Part shown: piece after piece, positions 45,548 through 58,290 of the stretch | Position numbering within the stretch: position 1 is the first letter of the stretch | Layout: each line of letters begins with the position of its first letter | NCBI GenBank assembly: GCA_958450325.1 | Contig: OY288257.1 | Location: forward strand, 30,956,771 to 31,020,770 | DNA length: 64,000 bases | Direction: 5' to 3' | DNA from: Agrostemma githago | Taxonomy: Eukaryota > Streptophyta > Magnoliopsida > Caryophyllales > Caryophyllaceae | Position numbers and translations under genes: made by a program | The notes under the pieces: generated by a model | Databases searched by the model: none | What the model was told of the DNA's origin: nothing | What the model saw: only the letters and a program-made list of their open reading frames with translations

Positions 45548-46135
45548 CAAATAGTTTAAATTTTATTACTTGAAAAGGATATACTGTAGAATGGAGCTAG
45601 ATATACTAGTTTTTTCCCTTTCATCATCCATTCAGATATATATGTCGCCAAGGCATCAGGATCATGACCTATCAGTGATGTCTTCTCCGCAAAAAAAAAC
45701 ATATCTTTTGGAGTCACAAATACTATGCAAGTACCTACGTAACACTAAAAAAAATCATGAGATATCTTTGACCTTTGTAAATATCAAAAAAAAGATTGAT
45801 TACTAACTACATACTTACCGAACAAAAGTCTGAATGCATACGCAGTTGAGTTCTTCCATATTCAACAATCGATTGATGTCATTCTTGGTGAGAAAAATTG
45901 TTTGCTCATTCCCCATAATATCCTCACTCAAAGTAAGTTCAGATTTTATATCATTATCCATCATACTAACCATCTTCGACAACAACTTTCTGGATTCATA
46001 TTTTTGCTCGAAAATATTTTTCACAACATTGTTTGATGTAGCAAATGACTCTTTCGTTATGCATTTAGAACCGAAACAATAGTAAGAAGTTACAATGTTC
46101 AAGCAAGGAACAAACGATATATAGACAGAGATCAA
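43790..46135 (-). pseudogene. Ulp1-like (C48) cysteine peptidase remnant in CACTA
   Basis: Minus strand, several exons. Upstream exon 46135-45815: IFLTKNDINRLLNMEELNCV, the lead segment before the peptidase in transposon-borne Ulp1 proteins. Near 45480-45370: REHWMLALIDIVEHNQVYWF then DPLGKSEPSG, containing the catalytic His. Near 44095-44000: KTECGYYVMRYMIEIITRSD, containing the catalytic Cys. Last exon, about 43895-43805: YSQEDIDEVRGLWADYFLNN then stop. SUMO-peptidase-like genes are common in plant CACTA and Mutator elements. Between the His and Cys exons only AT-rich sequence is seen, so activity is doubtful. Confidence 0.75.
45513..45546. repeat. (AT)n microsatellite
   Basis: TA dinucleotide run in an intron-like part of the CACTA Ulp1 region. 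Confidence 0.95.
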
Positions 46136-46174
46136 CTAACCCTATATCACAGCTCAAGCAAACAAATTCCATAT

Positions 46175-46227
<53 letters not shown>
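46175..46227. repeat. (CAA)n microsatellite
   Basis: About 17 copies of AAC/CAA in the CACTA element. A shorter run of the same type lies at about 46720-46743. Confidence 0.95.
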
Positions 46228-48334
46228 AAATCACCTACAACGACAAATAGAGAAGAAACACTACACTTTATACTTCATTGTACTTATTTCTCAACAAATG
46301 TACACATTCTTATCCACCTTCATCCAATGATGTAACACAACAACAACACAACTATTTCAACTAACAAACATGATCTCATTTCCTCATTTCTGCTTCATTT
46401 CAAGTCCTTTGACTTTCTATACATTCACTTCACTTCACTTTTAATGAGAAACAACATCATATGATTGGGCTGTCTTCAATCTAAGTAGAACAGCCCACTT
46501 ATCACACTCACTCACTCTTTCTTTTGCATTCTGAAAACACCACACATACACATACAGGAATCGTACAGGTTCATAAGTGGGCCCTAACCCTTAAATGGCA
46601 GACTCGAAATGACTGATTCTAAACAAGGAGATTTTACTGAAAATTCAACAACAAAAAAAGATGCTACTGAAAATTCGAAACAGATGCTACGTTTCGAAAA
46701 AGGATGCTACTGAAAATTCAACAACAACAACAACAACAACAAAAAAGGAGCTGAGGATGATCTCTAATTTAGATCATTTATCTATTTTTTTGGTTGTATT
46801 ATTGGATTTATATATGCTACTCCATTATTCTTTATCCTCACACCTTTATTTCCTAAATATTTAGATTAAAATATCAATATGTCAATGAAATGGAGCTGAG
46901 GAATTTAGGATAATACGTATGAGTACCAATATATCAATATTTAGGATCATTCACGAGTTGTCTCGTATCAATATATCAATGAAATGGACTGAAATGTATA
47001 CGTCTATATGCAAACAGAGAAGAAGAGTGAGTACCAACGACAAACAGAGAAGATCGAGGGAGGGCGACGAAGAAGAAGAACAGCGACAAACAGCGACAAC
47101 AGCGACAAACAGAGAAGAAGAAGGAAGGACGACGAAGAGCGAAGAACGGCGGCGAAGGACGCTTCGAAGTTAATTAGAGAAGAAGGAAGAGAAGAAGGGC
47201 GACGAAGATCGAGGAAGGGCGATGAAGGTTAGCTTCATGATGTTGCATTATTAGAATTGGGGATCTGGAAACAAATTAGGGTTAGAGGATGCTGCTTGGA
47301 GTAAGTTGAGCAATGATTGACAAAAAAAACGCAACAATATGATTAAATTTACCATAGAGAGAGTTTAGTGAGGGACCTGCTGGAAACAAAAGAAACGGAT
47401 TGAAATTGCTGGTTGAAACGTGAAGAAACCCTAAGAATCTTGGGAAAGTATGAAATTTGGGGAAAAAGAGAGGATAGGTTTCGATTGAAATGCAAAGCAA
47501 AGTTAAGTTTTTGTTTATTTGGAGATGATTGCTTGGAAAACTAAAGGCATTTCAAGATCGAGACAGCTCGTTCGTTCCGATTAAATTTTGAACTTGACTT
47601 GATTAAATTTTGGGTCGATAAATTAATGAATTAAGTCGAGTAATTATTGGGTCGATAAGTACGATAATTAAGTCGAATAATTATTGGGTCGATAAGTACG
47701 ATAATTAAGTTGAGTAATTATGTGTCATAAACTGATAATGATACGAGATAGCTCGTGAATGATTTGAACTTGACTCGATGAAATTTTGGGTCGATAATTT
47801 AATGACGAGTCGAGTCGAGTAATTGTTGGTCGATAAGTACGATAACTTAATGAGGAATTTAGGATCATGGTGATCATATACGACTTATTATTAATCAGTG
47901 ATAATTAAATCAATTTTTAATCACTACGCAAATTAAACACCGCAATTTAGTCCATAATCTTCGACTAAACTCCTTGATTAATACTAATTACAATAATTAA
48001 TTAAATTAATCAAACAATTTAGAAATCTTACATCAACAACATAGCTCCTCTGTCGTTCTTCGTCCAATCCGAGAAATTCTAACGTTCACAATCCACTATC
48101 GGCCAACGTTACTACAAACAAAAAAACAAACAAAAATCGTAATAAATCAAATAAAACGGAAAAACTCGACATCAAATGAAACGGAGGAACAGAATGACGG
48201 AAATCGGAAGGTACCTTTACAGGAAGGGATATGGGTTGAATTACACTTATTATTAGATTACTTAAAAAAATATTTGAGAGAAAGTGATATGGGTTGGGTA
48301 GTAACAACCAATTTTTAGTGGTCCTGAAAATTAG
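46228..48334. other. CACTA interior without supported gene
   Basis: AT-rich with a purine-rich block at 47010-47220 (GAAGAAGAAG and CGACAAACAG repeats) that gives long spurious open frames. A set of direct repeats with GGGTCGATAAGTACGATAAT lies at 47610-47850. Confidence 0.5.
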
Positions 48335-48530
48335 AATAGACAACTGAGTTTATAAAAACAGTTGTCTAATATATAGACAACTGTTTTTATAAAGTTCAGT
48401 TGTCTATAAGTCTATAAAGACAACTGTTTTTGTTTATCAAAAAAACAGTTGTCTATATATTATACATCGGTTGTTAAGAATATCAGATGTCTATTAGGAG
48501 TTGTCTATTTAATGTTTTGTAGTAGTGAGG

Positions 48531-50275
48531 TATAAACATGGGAGAAAGAGGGACTAGTTGAGTATGAGGTGAATGAAAATCTGGTGTTAGAAGAGATCCT
48601 TAAAGATGAAAAGTCTAGCCAAGATCTGGTTGTGGCTCTACCTGATACATGCCGCAGTCTAGTTGTTTGGAAAGTGATGCACTCCCAGCAAGCTCCTATA
48701 GAAAAGGAGCAAAGGAGTCTGATTTTTAGGAGTAGGTGAACCAGGGTAAAGTCTGCAACTTGATCATTGATGGAGAAAGTTGTACCAATGAAGCTTCAGT
48801 TACACTGGTCAGTAAGTTGAGTTTGAAGACTCAGAAACACCCTAATTATCCCTAAAAATTGAGATGGTTGAGTAAGGGAGCTGAATTCAAGGTGGATAGG
48901 CAATGTGTTGCTCCATTTTCAATAGGAAATGTGTACAAAGATGAGGTTCTATGTGATTTGGTGCCTATGGATGCTTGCCATCTACTATTGGGCAGGCCAT
49001 GGGAGTTTCACAAGAACACAACCCACCAAGGAAGGGATAACACCTACAGTTTCAGAAAAGGGAGTAAGAAGATCACACTCACCCCTTTACCACCAAACCG
49101 AAAGAGCTATGATAGTTCAACCATACTTTAAGAAGTTGGGGGAGGCATGTTTCCGTCTGAAGCCTATATGGTGAAATAAATCAAACAAGAACAACCTGTT
49201 TGGTTGCCGGTCTCAGAAGAAGTAGATAAGGGGTGGACTGAACTACCTGTTGAAATAAAAATGCTAATTCACAAGTACTATGACGTGTTCCGAAGGGAGT
49301 TGCCAAATGGACTACCACTTCCGAGAGGCATTGAGCATCAGATTGACCTGGTGCCTGGTTCATTTTTGTCTAATAGGCCTGCTTACAGGAGTGACCTCAC
49401 TACAACTCAAGAGCTACAAAGGCAAGTTGAAGAGCAGATGGACAATGGGTTTGTTTTTGTGCCTACACTACTGATGCTTAAGAAGGATGGCACATGGGGA
49501 ATTCATTGACAATAGAGCAATCAACAACATAACTGTCAAATACAAGTTTCATATACCTAGGCTTGATGATATGCTAGATGATTGAAATAGAGCAAGTGTG
49601 TTTTCAAAAATTGATCTGAGGCAAGGGTATCACCAAGTGAGAATTAGGGAACATGATGAGTGGAAGATTACATTCAAAACCAAGCATAGTTTATATGAGT
49701 GGTTGGTCAAGTCATTTGGTCCGTCTAATGCACCTAATACCTTCATGAGGTTGATGACTGAAGTTCTGAGGCCCTGCATATGCAAGTTTTTTATGGTTTA
49801 CTTTGATGACATACTCGTTTATAGCGACAACAAGAATGAGCACCTTGAAGAGATCATCAAAATTATGAGAGAAAACAAACTGTATGGGAAGATTTAGAAG
49901 TGCACTTTCATGACAGAGAAAGTGACTTTCTAAGGGTACATTGTCTACCGGAGGGGGATTTCAGTTGATCAAGAAAAGGTTGAAGACATCCACTCCTGGC
50001 CTGTACCTAAGAAAATCATTGAAGTAAGGGGATTTCATGGACTTGCATCCTTCTATAGAAGGTTTATCAAGGGTTTCACCTCAGTCATTGCACCTACTAC
50101 TGAATGTATGAAGAATGAGGAATTCAGGTTTACTAAGGAAACTCAAAAGGCCTTTGAGAAAATCAGGAATCTAATGTGCCAAACACCAATTATGAAGTTA
50201 CCAGACTTTGATAGTTTGTTTGAAGTGGAATGTGATGCTAGTGGTATGGGAATAGAAGCTGTGATGATTCAAGGA
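48531..50275 (+). pseudogene. RX protease and reverse transcriptase pseudogene
   Basis: Continues gag past the CACTA. Protease: LIIDGESCTNEASVTLVSKL with aspartate in a degenerate D-G-x-S site, then GNVYKDEVLCDLVPMDACHL and LLGRPWEFHKN (48770-49020). RT: ELPNGLPLPRGIEHQIDLVP, FSKIDLRQGYHQVRI, YEWLVKSFGPSNAPNTFMRL, the catalytic FMVYFDDILVYS (49792-49827), GFHGLASFYRRFIKGF, and the start of RNase H, FEVECDASGMGIEAV (50219-50260). Stops near 49140, 49508, 49584 and 49897 break it. RNase H, integrase and 3' LTR are not seen before the window ends. The motifs are those of a Ty3/gypsy chromovirus. Confidence 0.9.
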
Positions 50276-52393
50276 TGTAATCCCCAAGAAATTCTAACGC
50301 AATACAGTGGCGGAAACACTGTAGAAGTGGGATTATAATACACTGTAGCTATGTCTTGTTTAAATAAAAATGGTAAGTCAATACATAAGCCATAAAATAA
50401 AAATGGCTACAAAGTTAAAAAAAATCCATAAAAAGGGTTTTAACAATCCATAATACAATGATCTTATTAAAACAAGCAGGATCCATAACTGCACGCTAGC
50501 CCACCCGATGGGAAACACATATATCTGTCATGTTAAAAACATAATAGCCACAACCAGTGGGGAGCAACATCAACGTTCTCCCAGCCGTATAACAGGATTT
50601 TAAAACTATAACTACTATTATAGAAAAATAGTAAAAACGGAAAACATTGAAACATTATAATAAAAAAAAGCTTTCAGTGAAAAACTTCACACATCGAAAC
50701 AATGTAATAAAAATGAGTTTTTCGAAGAAAACATAAAACATTTGCCAACCTGCAAACCACATTATATCGATAATAATAAAAATAGTCAAAATGGTGTTAT
50801 GGATAGGATTAGTGTAGAAGGATAGACTTTCACTAGCAGAATACTAAAAACTAGCTTCGAGAACTTAGTTCAAACAAATCAAACTTCGATCTCTAACTAG
50901 GCTACTCAATCATAACAGAGCGGCGACTTATAAATGCGTGGCCTAAGTTTAAGACAATGCACACCCCTCCTAAGATTACTAGTCACCCAGTTCAATTTAT
51001 GGATGACTTACTGCGAGGCCTAAGCTTAAGGTCAAAATGTACACAACTCCCGGGATACCTGTCACCCGGTTCAACAACTAATGTACCGATTCCTGATACA
51101 CTAGCCTTATAATTGATGGCAAAAACATAGACCTTGGAATATATTACTCTAAACCTCACACTTGTCCTTATTCCATAACTCCAAAACAAAGCCATCATCG
51201 ATATTCAAATTATATAATCATTAAAATAATATGGAGATAAAAGGAGTAATCATTATATTCTAAAAGATGAAACTTTCTATTTTAGGAAACTTCTATATTT
51301 AGAAACTTTACAAAAATAGCATTATATCAAATTATCGAAAATATTAGTTCATACTAATAAAACATTTGTAGTAAACGATGTAGATTTATAAAACTAATAC
51401 TTTCGGCCTTAACAATATTAATTGTTAAAATGAGAATAATTGGTTTTATGAAATTATTGAAATATCATACAAGTGTTTATAAAATGATTAAAAATGTCTT
51501 GAACATTTTAATACTACAAATTAGGGCGTTTCCAAAATTTATAAAACTCAAATTCCCTAATTATTAATAATTTTGACAAAACAAGCATAAATAAGATTTT
51601 ACGGCAAATGTCAAAGAAAATCTTTTAACGTCTTTTATTTATTAAACCAATTAAAAAATTTAGAATATGATAAGGGGTGATTTAACTCTTAAAGTTTCAG
51701 ATTTAAATATTTTCAAAATTGATGGAAAAAATAATTCATTTAGCTGAAACGGAGCATTTATCGTAATTTTGTTCAAAAATCATTACTATTAATTAAAGAC
51801 TTCGATAAATAGTAAAGAAATTACGTAAAATAGATAAAATACATTTTTAGACATTCTGTCCCGAATTTCGTTTTTCTTTTTCCAGAATCTTTAATAGGTT
51901 TTTAAAGGGTTTTCTCGTTAATCGTCTAATCTCGACAATAACGATTAATAAAAATAGTAATTACAAAACGATTTAAGTATTAATGTCCAAAAATTATTAT
52001 TAAATTTAAAAATCATAATTTTCCATAAACTAACAACTTTTCCAAATTTCACAAATTCCATTAAAATTGTCTTTTAAAACTCGTTTCCACAATTAACGAT
52101 TCTCTTAATAAAACTTGTCGTTCCTAATAATTTATTAAAGCATTAAAATCATAAAAATACTTTTTTTTATCAAGAACCACCAGGAACACATTTTTTCCAG
52201 ATTTAAAACAAAAAATCAGAAATCAGAAGTTAAAATGACAAACACGGTTTTAACGATAAACGATGATTTAAAGTGATTAATTAATTCACCCACTTAATAA
52301 TTCTGAAAAATTATTAAAAAATTCAGAAATTTCGTTTTCATCAGAACAATTATCCATACAATATTTCAGATTAAAATAAAGTGTTTAAGTGCT
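50276..52393 (+). repeat. LTR-like segment Q inserted in RX
   Basis: RX coding sequence stops inside the RNase H start. The new sequence begins TGTAATCCCC, then ATTCTAACGC and GGCGGAAAC, which resembles the start of gypsy LTRs of the TGTAACACCCC type. The rest is AT-rich, with two similar blocks at 50930-51080 (TCACCC-GTTCAA, AAGCTTAAG). No gene is supported. Its right end is hidden because A5 begins at 52394. It may be a long LTR or another element. Confidence 0.45.
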
Positions 52394-53994
52394 TGATGGG
52401 AAGGATTTGTCGTGGGTCCTACTGATCAAATAAAGCCAACAAAACCTAACACGTAGATAGGGTAAGTCGGGTCGATATCCACGGACACGGTAATGGGTGT
52501 CTAGACTATGGTCTACCTAAAAACAAGACTAGGTCACAAACAACACAAGGAGGAGAAGAATTGATAAGAATTGACTAACTAGGATGATGAAAAAGGGATG
52601 AAACTAGACTATCAATGAACTAGGTATACCACGAACTAATGAATCAACTAAAACTAAATTGAAACAATGAACTAGAGGAATGATTGTTAATAAGATGGAG
52701 AAATCAAATTGGGAAGGAGTAGGGTTAGTTTGGGTTCATAAGTGTAATAGGATAGTTGGGAGATCGAGGGGGTAGGCTTCACCTAGTTACTAGGGTCGGT
52801 CCGCACTCTCGCGTCAAAGACAAACCCGAATACTCATGCAAGATGCTACCCAATACACAAGGATTCAACCACAAATCAATCATACAATGAGAAGATGAAG
52901 AAGACAAGCATGAGAGGCATGGCCACTACTACTCAAACAAGCAATTCAATTAACACATAGTATGCTTAACATGTGTGACTAGTAACAAAGAATTCACCTT
53001 TACCCTCAATCAAATCCTAATTACCCATAATCAACACTTAACCCCCCTACTAACCCCACAAAAAGTCTACTCACACATAATCAAACTAACACTAATACAA
53101 ACAAGAGAATTCAATACAAACATCAAAACATTCATAATGGAAATGAAACTAGCAAGAACAATGCACAATGAACAAATATTAAAACTTGAATGATAAACAA
53201 AGATTAAAGGAAAAGAGAAGAGGAAGATTATTCCAAACTAGTATGGAGGAAAGATTGGAACTTGTGTAATAAGAAAACCCAAATACATCAACCAAGGTTG
53301 TCAATCTTGGTTGGATTCTTCAAGAAATCCCTTAATACAAGACTAATTACTAAGATTAAGCTAAGATTAACAAAAGATTAAGGAAAGATTAATGTAAAAC
53401 TAAGCTAAGGATGAAGAGAATCTATCTAGGGTTTAGAATAATGTAGAATAATGTAAGGTGCTTAAACAATACAAAGGGGGGGTATTTATAGGGTTTCACG
53501 AGTAAATGAGTTGAAAGAATGAAACACGGGCTAAACTAGGTCCATCCCGACCGGGATGGGGGTCTTCCCGACCGGGATGAGGTGGTCCCGACCGTGATGA
53601 CCCTCCAGTAAAGCTGTCTTGCTTGCTCTTCATCCCGGTCGTGATGGCCACTCATCCCGACTGGGATGGGTCTTGTAGGCCTCCAATATGATCTCATAGG
53701 TCCCTACTTGCTCTTCATAGGCTTCTCTTCGATTCTCGGTGCTCGGGATCGAGTCTAACGGGCTCGGGAATGGGTCCTAAGGGCTCGGGATCGAGTCTAA
53801 GCTATCGAGTGATTGTCGCTTCTCTTCGTTGGCTCCAAATGTGTCGGAATCATTCCATTTCTCCAAGATTGGTGTTAAGAACCTAAAACAAGCTAGAAGA
53901 AGCGTAAATAGCCTCGAAATCGCTCCAAAGATCGATTCCACAAGAGAAACCGGGACCAAACGCAAGGAATAAGCACTACAAAACACACTTATCA
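52394..53994 (-). repeat. 3' LTR of A5
   Basis: About 1.6 kb, TGATGGGAAGG to CACTTATCA. Palindrome array 53540-53670, with some arms altered (CGTGATG), and TATTTATA at 53483-53490. Confidence 0.88.
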
Positions 53995-54032
53995 ACTCCC
54001 CCACACCTAACCCTTACTCGCCCTCGAGTAAG
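53995..54032 (-). promoter_or_regulatory. Polypurine tract and hairpin of A5
   Basis: Minus strand AGGTGTGGGGGAG next to the LTR; hairpin CTTACTCGAGGGCGAGTAAG at 54032-54013. Confidence 0.8.
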
Positions 54033-55867
54033 CACGAACTAACTAAAAACTAAAAGAAACTAGACTACTAACCCAGCGGGTATTAGCGCACCCTACGCCC
54101 TTTCAACTCACGCGAGAACACTTAGAGGAAAAGTACTCTCCGCAAGGCAAGTGAGGTCTTGCGACAAAACTGTGGATACAACCGAACACGAAAACACACA
54201 AACACACATCAAACAAACAAACAAATGGTTGCATCCAAGAAGAAACAAATACCACTTCCCTCTACAAAGCGGAGAAAGAAACACCGGTTAAGGACTCAAG
54301 GCAAGTGACAACGTTCCCAAGCTTATAACACAAATCGATATGAACAAAACCCTAACAGTATGACAACAAAGCAATAAAAACGTTGATAACTTACCTAGGT
54401 CGTCCTCCTAACCTTCTAAGAACGTACTACGGGACGATAGGCGGGATGGAAAAAGGATGAACCACGGAGTTAGTCAACACTGTAGGTAAGTGAAACCCCG
54501 CCTCCTTTAGCGACAAGCCAAGAGGGTCGTCCCATACTCAAAAATCGCCTAACTAGTCCAAGTAAAAAGATGGATAATGGTTGCAAAATGAGGGAAGACC
54601 GACTATTACCGCTATCATCCTTCCTAGGGACTCGGTCCTTTGGTAGGCTCTTCACGATAACAGTCGGTAAAAGGCTTATTTTTGAGGGGGTAAGAATTTT
54701 TTTGTGAAATGATTTTCTTTGGCATTTTTTTCTTTTGTATTTTGCTTTTGATTAGCTATGTCATTTCTTTTTCTTCTTTTGTATTTTGTTTTTGATTTGT
54801 TGTGCCTTTTCTTTTTTTTCTTTTTTCTTTTCTTTCTTTTCTTTCTTTCTTTTTTTCTTTTTCTTCTTTTGACTTGGCTTGCCTTTTGGATAAATTTTGT
54901 TTTGTAGGCATTTCTAGCAACCAAGTAAGAACTTCGACAATTTGCAACTTATTTGTGGAAATGTGCGGGAGGTAGGGAAATGGGTAAGTCGGGGGTCACG
55001 ATTTCCCTTCAAACCCACAAAAAGGGGGAAAACTTGGACTAATCGAAGCAATTCCGAACACGGTCACCTAAGGGACGAGACTCAGCAACCAAGGCCTTTT
55101 CACTCTGTGGGTGGTCAAAATGGTCAAAATGCAAATCCCGTAGTAAATCCCTAGTAGACTAGGTGGACTCAAGGTAAGAAACCAACGAAACTATTGATTT
55201 AAAGTCATCCTACGAGACTAAAGTCCAAGACTCGATTCATATCACTAGAAACTAAACAAGACAAACTAAAACAAAACGAAACAAAACAAAAGGAAAAGAA
55301 GACAAACACACAAAGAAAACAAACAATCACCACCTCGAAACTTCCAAGCAACCAACCAATCAACCACGAACTCCAAAAAGCTCCACCCGATCCTTTATCA
55401 TCACAAAACATCCGCCACACTCCACAAAAAGGAAAAAGGAGAAAGAAATGAGGGGATATTACCGGATGTCTTGAGCTTTCCGAAACTTGTCGATGATCGC
55501 GCGACCTACAAGGGAATCGGGGGAGCAAAACACACAACAAAACAAATATACGATACAAAGACTCAAAAGAAAAAGACACAAAAGAAAATCTTTTTGATTT
55601 TTTATGGGATTTTTCAAATTTTTAGGGATTTTTAAAGTTTTTCGAAAAAAAACTACGAAAATAAAACTAAACTAGACTAGGATATCGCTTCCCCACACTT
55701 AAACCGAGCAATGTCCTCATGCTCGATCGGTAGTGTGTGGAGACACTAAAAAGAAAAGAAAAAGGGAAATTAAAGCTAAAAATCAAAAATGAAAGTGAAG
55801 AAAGAGTAGAATGTGTCCGGCCGGGGTGTAATCAAGTCACCAAGGGCCGAGATGAGAAAAGATATGG
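54033..55867 (-). other. A5 non-coding internal region
   Basis: No gene. Pyrimidine-rich tract (minus: purine-rich) at 54710-54900. Ends in GAGAAAAGATATGG, the same sequence that continues in A6 at about 63145. Confidence 0.65.
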
Positions 55868-57210
55868 CACTACAAGAGATTAATTATTACGTAGCATTTA
55901 TTTAATAGCATATATTGAAATGCAACCTTAACTCATCTTAATTGACAAATAAACTTGCAAATGAATCAAATGCTGGCTAAACTAAATTAACATAGCGGGC
56001 TCTACCTTTCTTAAAACAAAACTAAATTAACCTAATTCAAGAATAAACGTTCAATCCTTCAACTACTCCGATCAATCCTGCTATTGTCAATCCAAGAGAA
56101 ATCCGATTAATCCTGCTATTGTTCAATTGTGTTTTTCGTCCCGCAAGTTTGAGTTTTCTCTTCTTATTAATTTTTCGTCAATCCAAGAGAAATCTTGTTT
56201 GTTTTTTGTCAATTTGTTTGATTATTAGTTTATTAGTTTATGTTTATGATTTTCGTCAATTTGTGTGTTTTTCGTCAATTAGTTTATGTTTTTCTTCAAT
56301 TAGTTTATATTTATGTTGAATTAGTTTATGTTTTTCATCAATTTGTGTGTTTTTCGTCAATTGTTCTTACTAGTTTATGTTTATCGATTCTCGTTCAATC
56401 CATCAATTTAGCTGATTCGAAATTGAATTATTTCTTTTAATTTAGGGTTTTTGTGTGTTAATATGACTGATTATTGATGATAGTATAAATAATACGGAGT
56501 ATAATTAATTAATCATGGATTAATATTGTTTTCTAAAGTTGAAAATGTAGTAGCTACCAAGATTGAAGTAATATGTGAAAGTTGAAAATAATGCTGGGTG
56601 CTATGTGATTAGCGTTCAAATTTGTAACAGTAAACTGCATATTAGCGTTTCTGCATGTTCGTTTTTTTCTGTTGTGTTTTTAGAGATGAAGCACAAAATA
56701 GATTTAGATACAGGGTACCACCAGTAGAGCAACACGACTTTCTCGTAAATGATGAATGAAGCCATAGCACTAGAAATCTAGAATTGATATTTTTTTCTAG
56801 AGGCCAGTGGACTAAAGTTTACATACTTCACTCGTGAAAAAAAATTAAACAATTATACTCCATTGGTCATACGGTCATGATTTACTAGCTAAGATACCAC
56901 AGAATGATACTCTTGTAGTGTTTAATTATTATTCAAATGTTATTCAAATGTCTGGAAACTAAATTTTCTGCTAAATAATTATTCAAATGTTTAAGTAGAG
57001 TTCCTATGTTGCTCCATAAATGAAGTGGTTTTATATGAAACCATGTTGACGAGGTGACCTCTAAACTGTGATAGCAATACATCTTTGTTTTTAATTTGGT
57101 ACTCAGGAAACAATAGAATGCCCACTTTACCTTATTATTAGATGATTAAAATGTTGCAATTGATCGAAGTTTACATGCCCTAATCTACTGAATGTGGTGC
57201 TTGACTCCAG

Positions 57211-57405
57211 GTACTATGCTCCAACATTAGGATTTTTGATGTTTGCAGTTGGACTGAATTCAAATGAAAACGATTTTGTTGAGGCGTTCAAAACACCATC
57301 TGTCATTTTGGCTGCTTATATATTTTGGCCAATTTGTCATCAAGGTGCTTGGGTTTCTGTTTGGCACATTAGCTGTTACAGTCTTTGGTCTCCCATCTCC
57401 GGTTG
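57211..57405 (+). pseudogene. Captured exon of a BASS-type sodium/metabolite transporter
   Basis: Exon with intact AG acceptor (CTCCAG before 57211) and GT donor (GGTTG then GTAAT). It encodes YYAPTLGFLMFAVGLNSNEN, DFVEAFKTPSVIL and, after a 1-base frameshift near 57318, YFGQFVIKVLGFLFGTLAVT and VFGLPSPVG. This matches the transmembrane core of plastid BASS4/5/6-like carriers, which move pyruvate or keto acids. Only one exon is present, with intron flanks, between the CACTA terminus and its transposase gene. It is a captured genomic fragment, not a working gene. Confidence 0.8.
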
Positions 57406-57553
57406 GTAATTATCTTCGGGTTTCATCTGATTATGGTGTTATTACACCATAATGATAAAGCTATTTTGCAAAATGTTGAATTCAAATAAGCCTTCTTAAA
57501 GTAGTTTGTTTAATATAATATTCCTCTTCCAAATAACCCATTTTCTTTAGCAG

Positions 57554-58290
57554 CGAAGTATGTGTTGCAATCAATGGGAAGAAAATGGAGTAACTTCAAA
57601 AATGAACTTAAAAATGAGTACTATGAACCAAACCTCGGAAATATAAGCAAAGTTTTGAATGCTAAACCAGATAATGTGCCACGAGATCAATGGATTTCAT
57701 TAGTTACTTAATGGAGTTCACCAAAAGCGAAGGTATGGTGTGAACATATATATTCTCTTATTTTTACACTTCAGCTTCCGTATTATTGTTCAAGATCAGT
57801 CAATGTGCTACTTGAGAGGAGTTCTTTTTTCTTATCGTTTTTTTTTTGCAATTATTGTTATTGTCTGATATGCTACGGATGTGGATAGGAGCACGTCTTG
57901 AGTCTCAAGTTATGACACACACTGCTGGATCAAAAAAATTTGCGCGAGTTATTGAAGAACAGGTGTGTAATTTTTTTACGAACGTTATTATTAACTTAGA
58001 GCTTATATGTTCAAAGTCGTGCTATATTTTTTTGACGGACTATTGATGGAGTACCACCATCCCGTGCTCATGTATTCTTGGAGACTCATAAGGACCGTAA
58101 AACTGATCCTACTCCAATGGATGAAATATCAAGGCAAGCGGTGGTGAGAACCGTGTTCAACTTTTATTTAATTGCTCATATTGATCTGAATTTTTTTTTT
58201 TACAGACTTGTTATGTGAATTTCACATGGAGGTGTATATTCATTTGTTGCTTTTAGGAAATGATCAATGAGAAATTAAATAATTTGCCAA
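57554..58290 (+). pseudogene. Transposase-24-type (Ptta/En-Spm) gene fragment
   Basis: Exon-like blocks with GT/AG ends. 57554-57732: KYVLQSMGRKWSNFKNELKN, PRDQWISLVT, a stop, then WSSPKAK. 57889-57963: GARLESQVMTHTAGSKKFAR and VIEEQ. About 58048-58143: GVPPSRAHVFLETHKDRKTD and PMDEISRQAV. From 58257: EMINEKLNNLP. These follow the order W..FK..LK, W..L...W.S, HT.GSKSFAR, P.R..LF..THK, I..K, the pattern of Pfam Transposase_24 proteins of plant CACTA elements. One in-frame TAA in the first block and truncation at 58306. Confidence 0.78.

Larger units (their letters stand above)
43273..48527 (-). mobile_element. CACTA transposon with Ulp1-like gene
   Basis: 5.26 kb, ends CACTACTACAAAACAT and ATGTTTTGTAGTAGTG, flanked by the 3-bp duplication AGG (43270-43272 and 48528-48530). 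Subterminal regions (43290-43510 and 48335-48510) contain many copies of ACAGTTGTCTAT and its reverse complement, often as inverted pairs. Removing it restores the RX reading frame (LTLMEV...). It contains an Ulp1-like gene but no TNP2-type transposase that I can see, so it is probably non-autonomous. Confidence 0.92.
52394..55867 (-). mobile_element. Family-A element A5, partial
   Basis: Minus strand: 3' LTR 52394-53994, hairpin plus PPT, then non-coding internal sequence collinear with A1 110-2000, cut at 55867 by a CACTA end. No ORF. The five bases before the LTR are GTGCT (expected duplication on the hidden right side). Confidence 0.85.

Noticed and set aside
46919..47232. Charged open frames in the CACTA interior
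   Set aside because: They come from a purine-rich GAAGAAG/CGACAAACAG tract and are low complexity.
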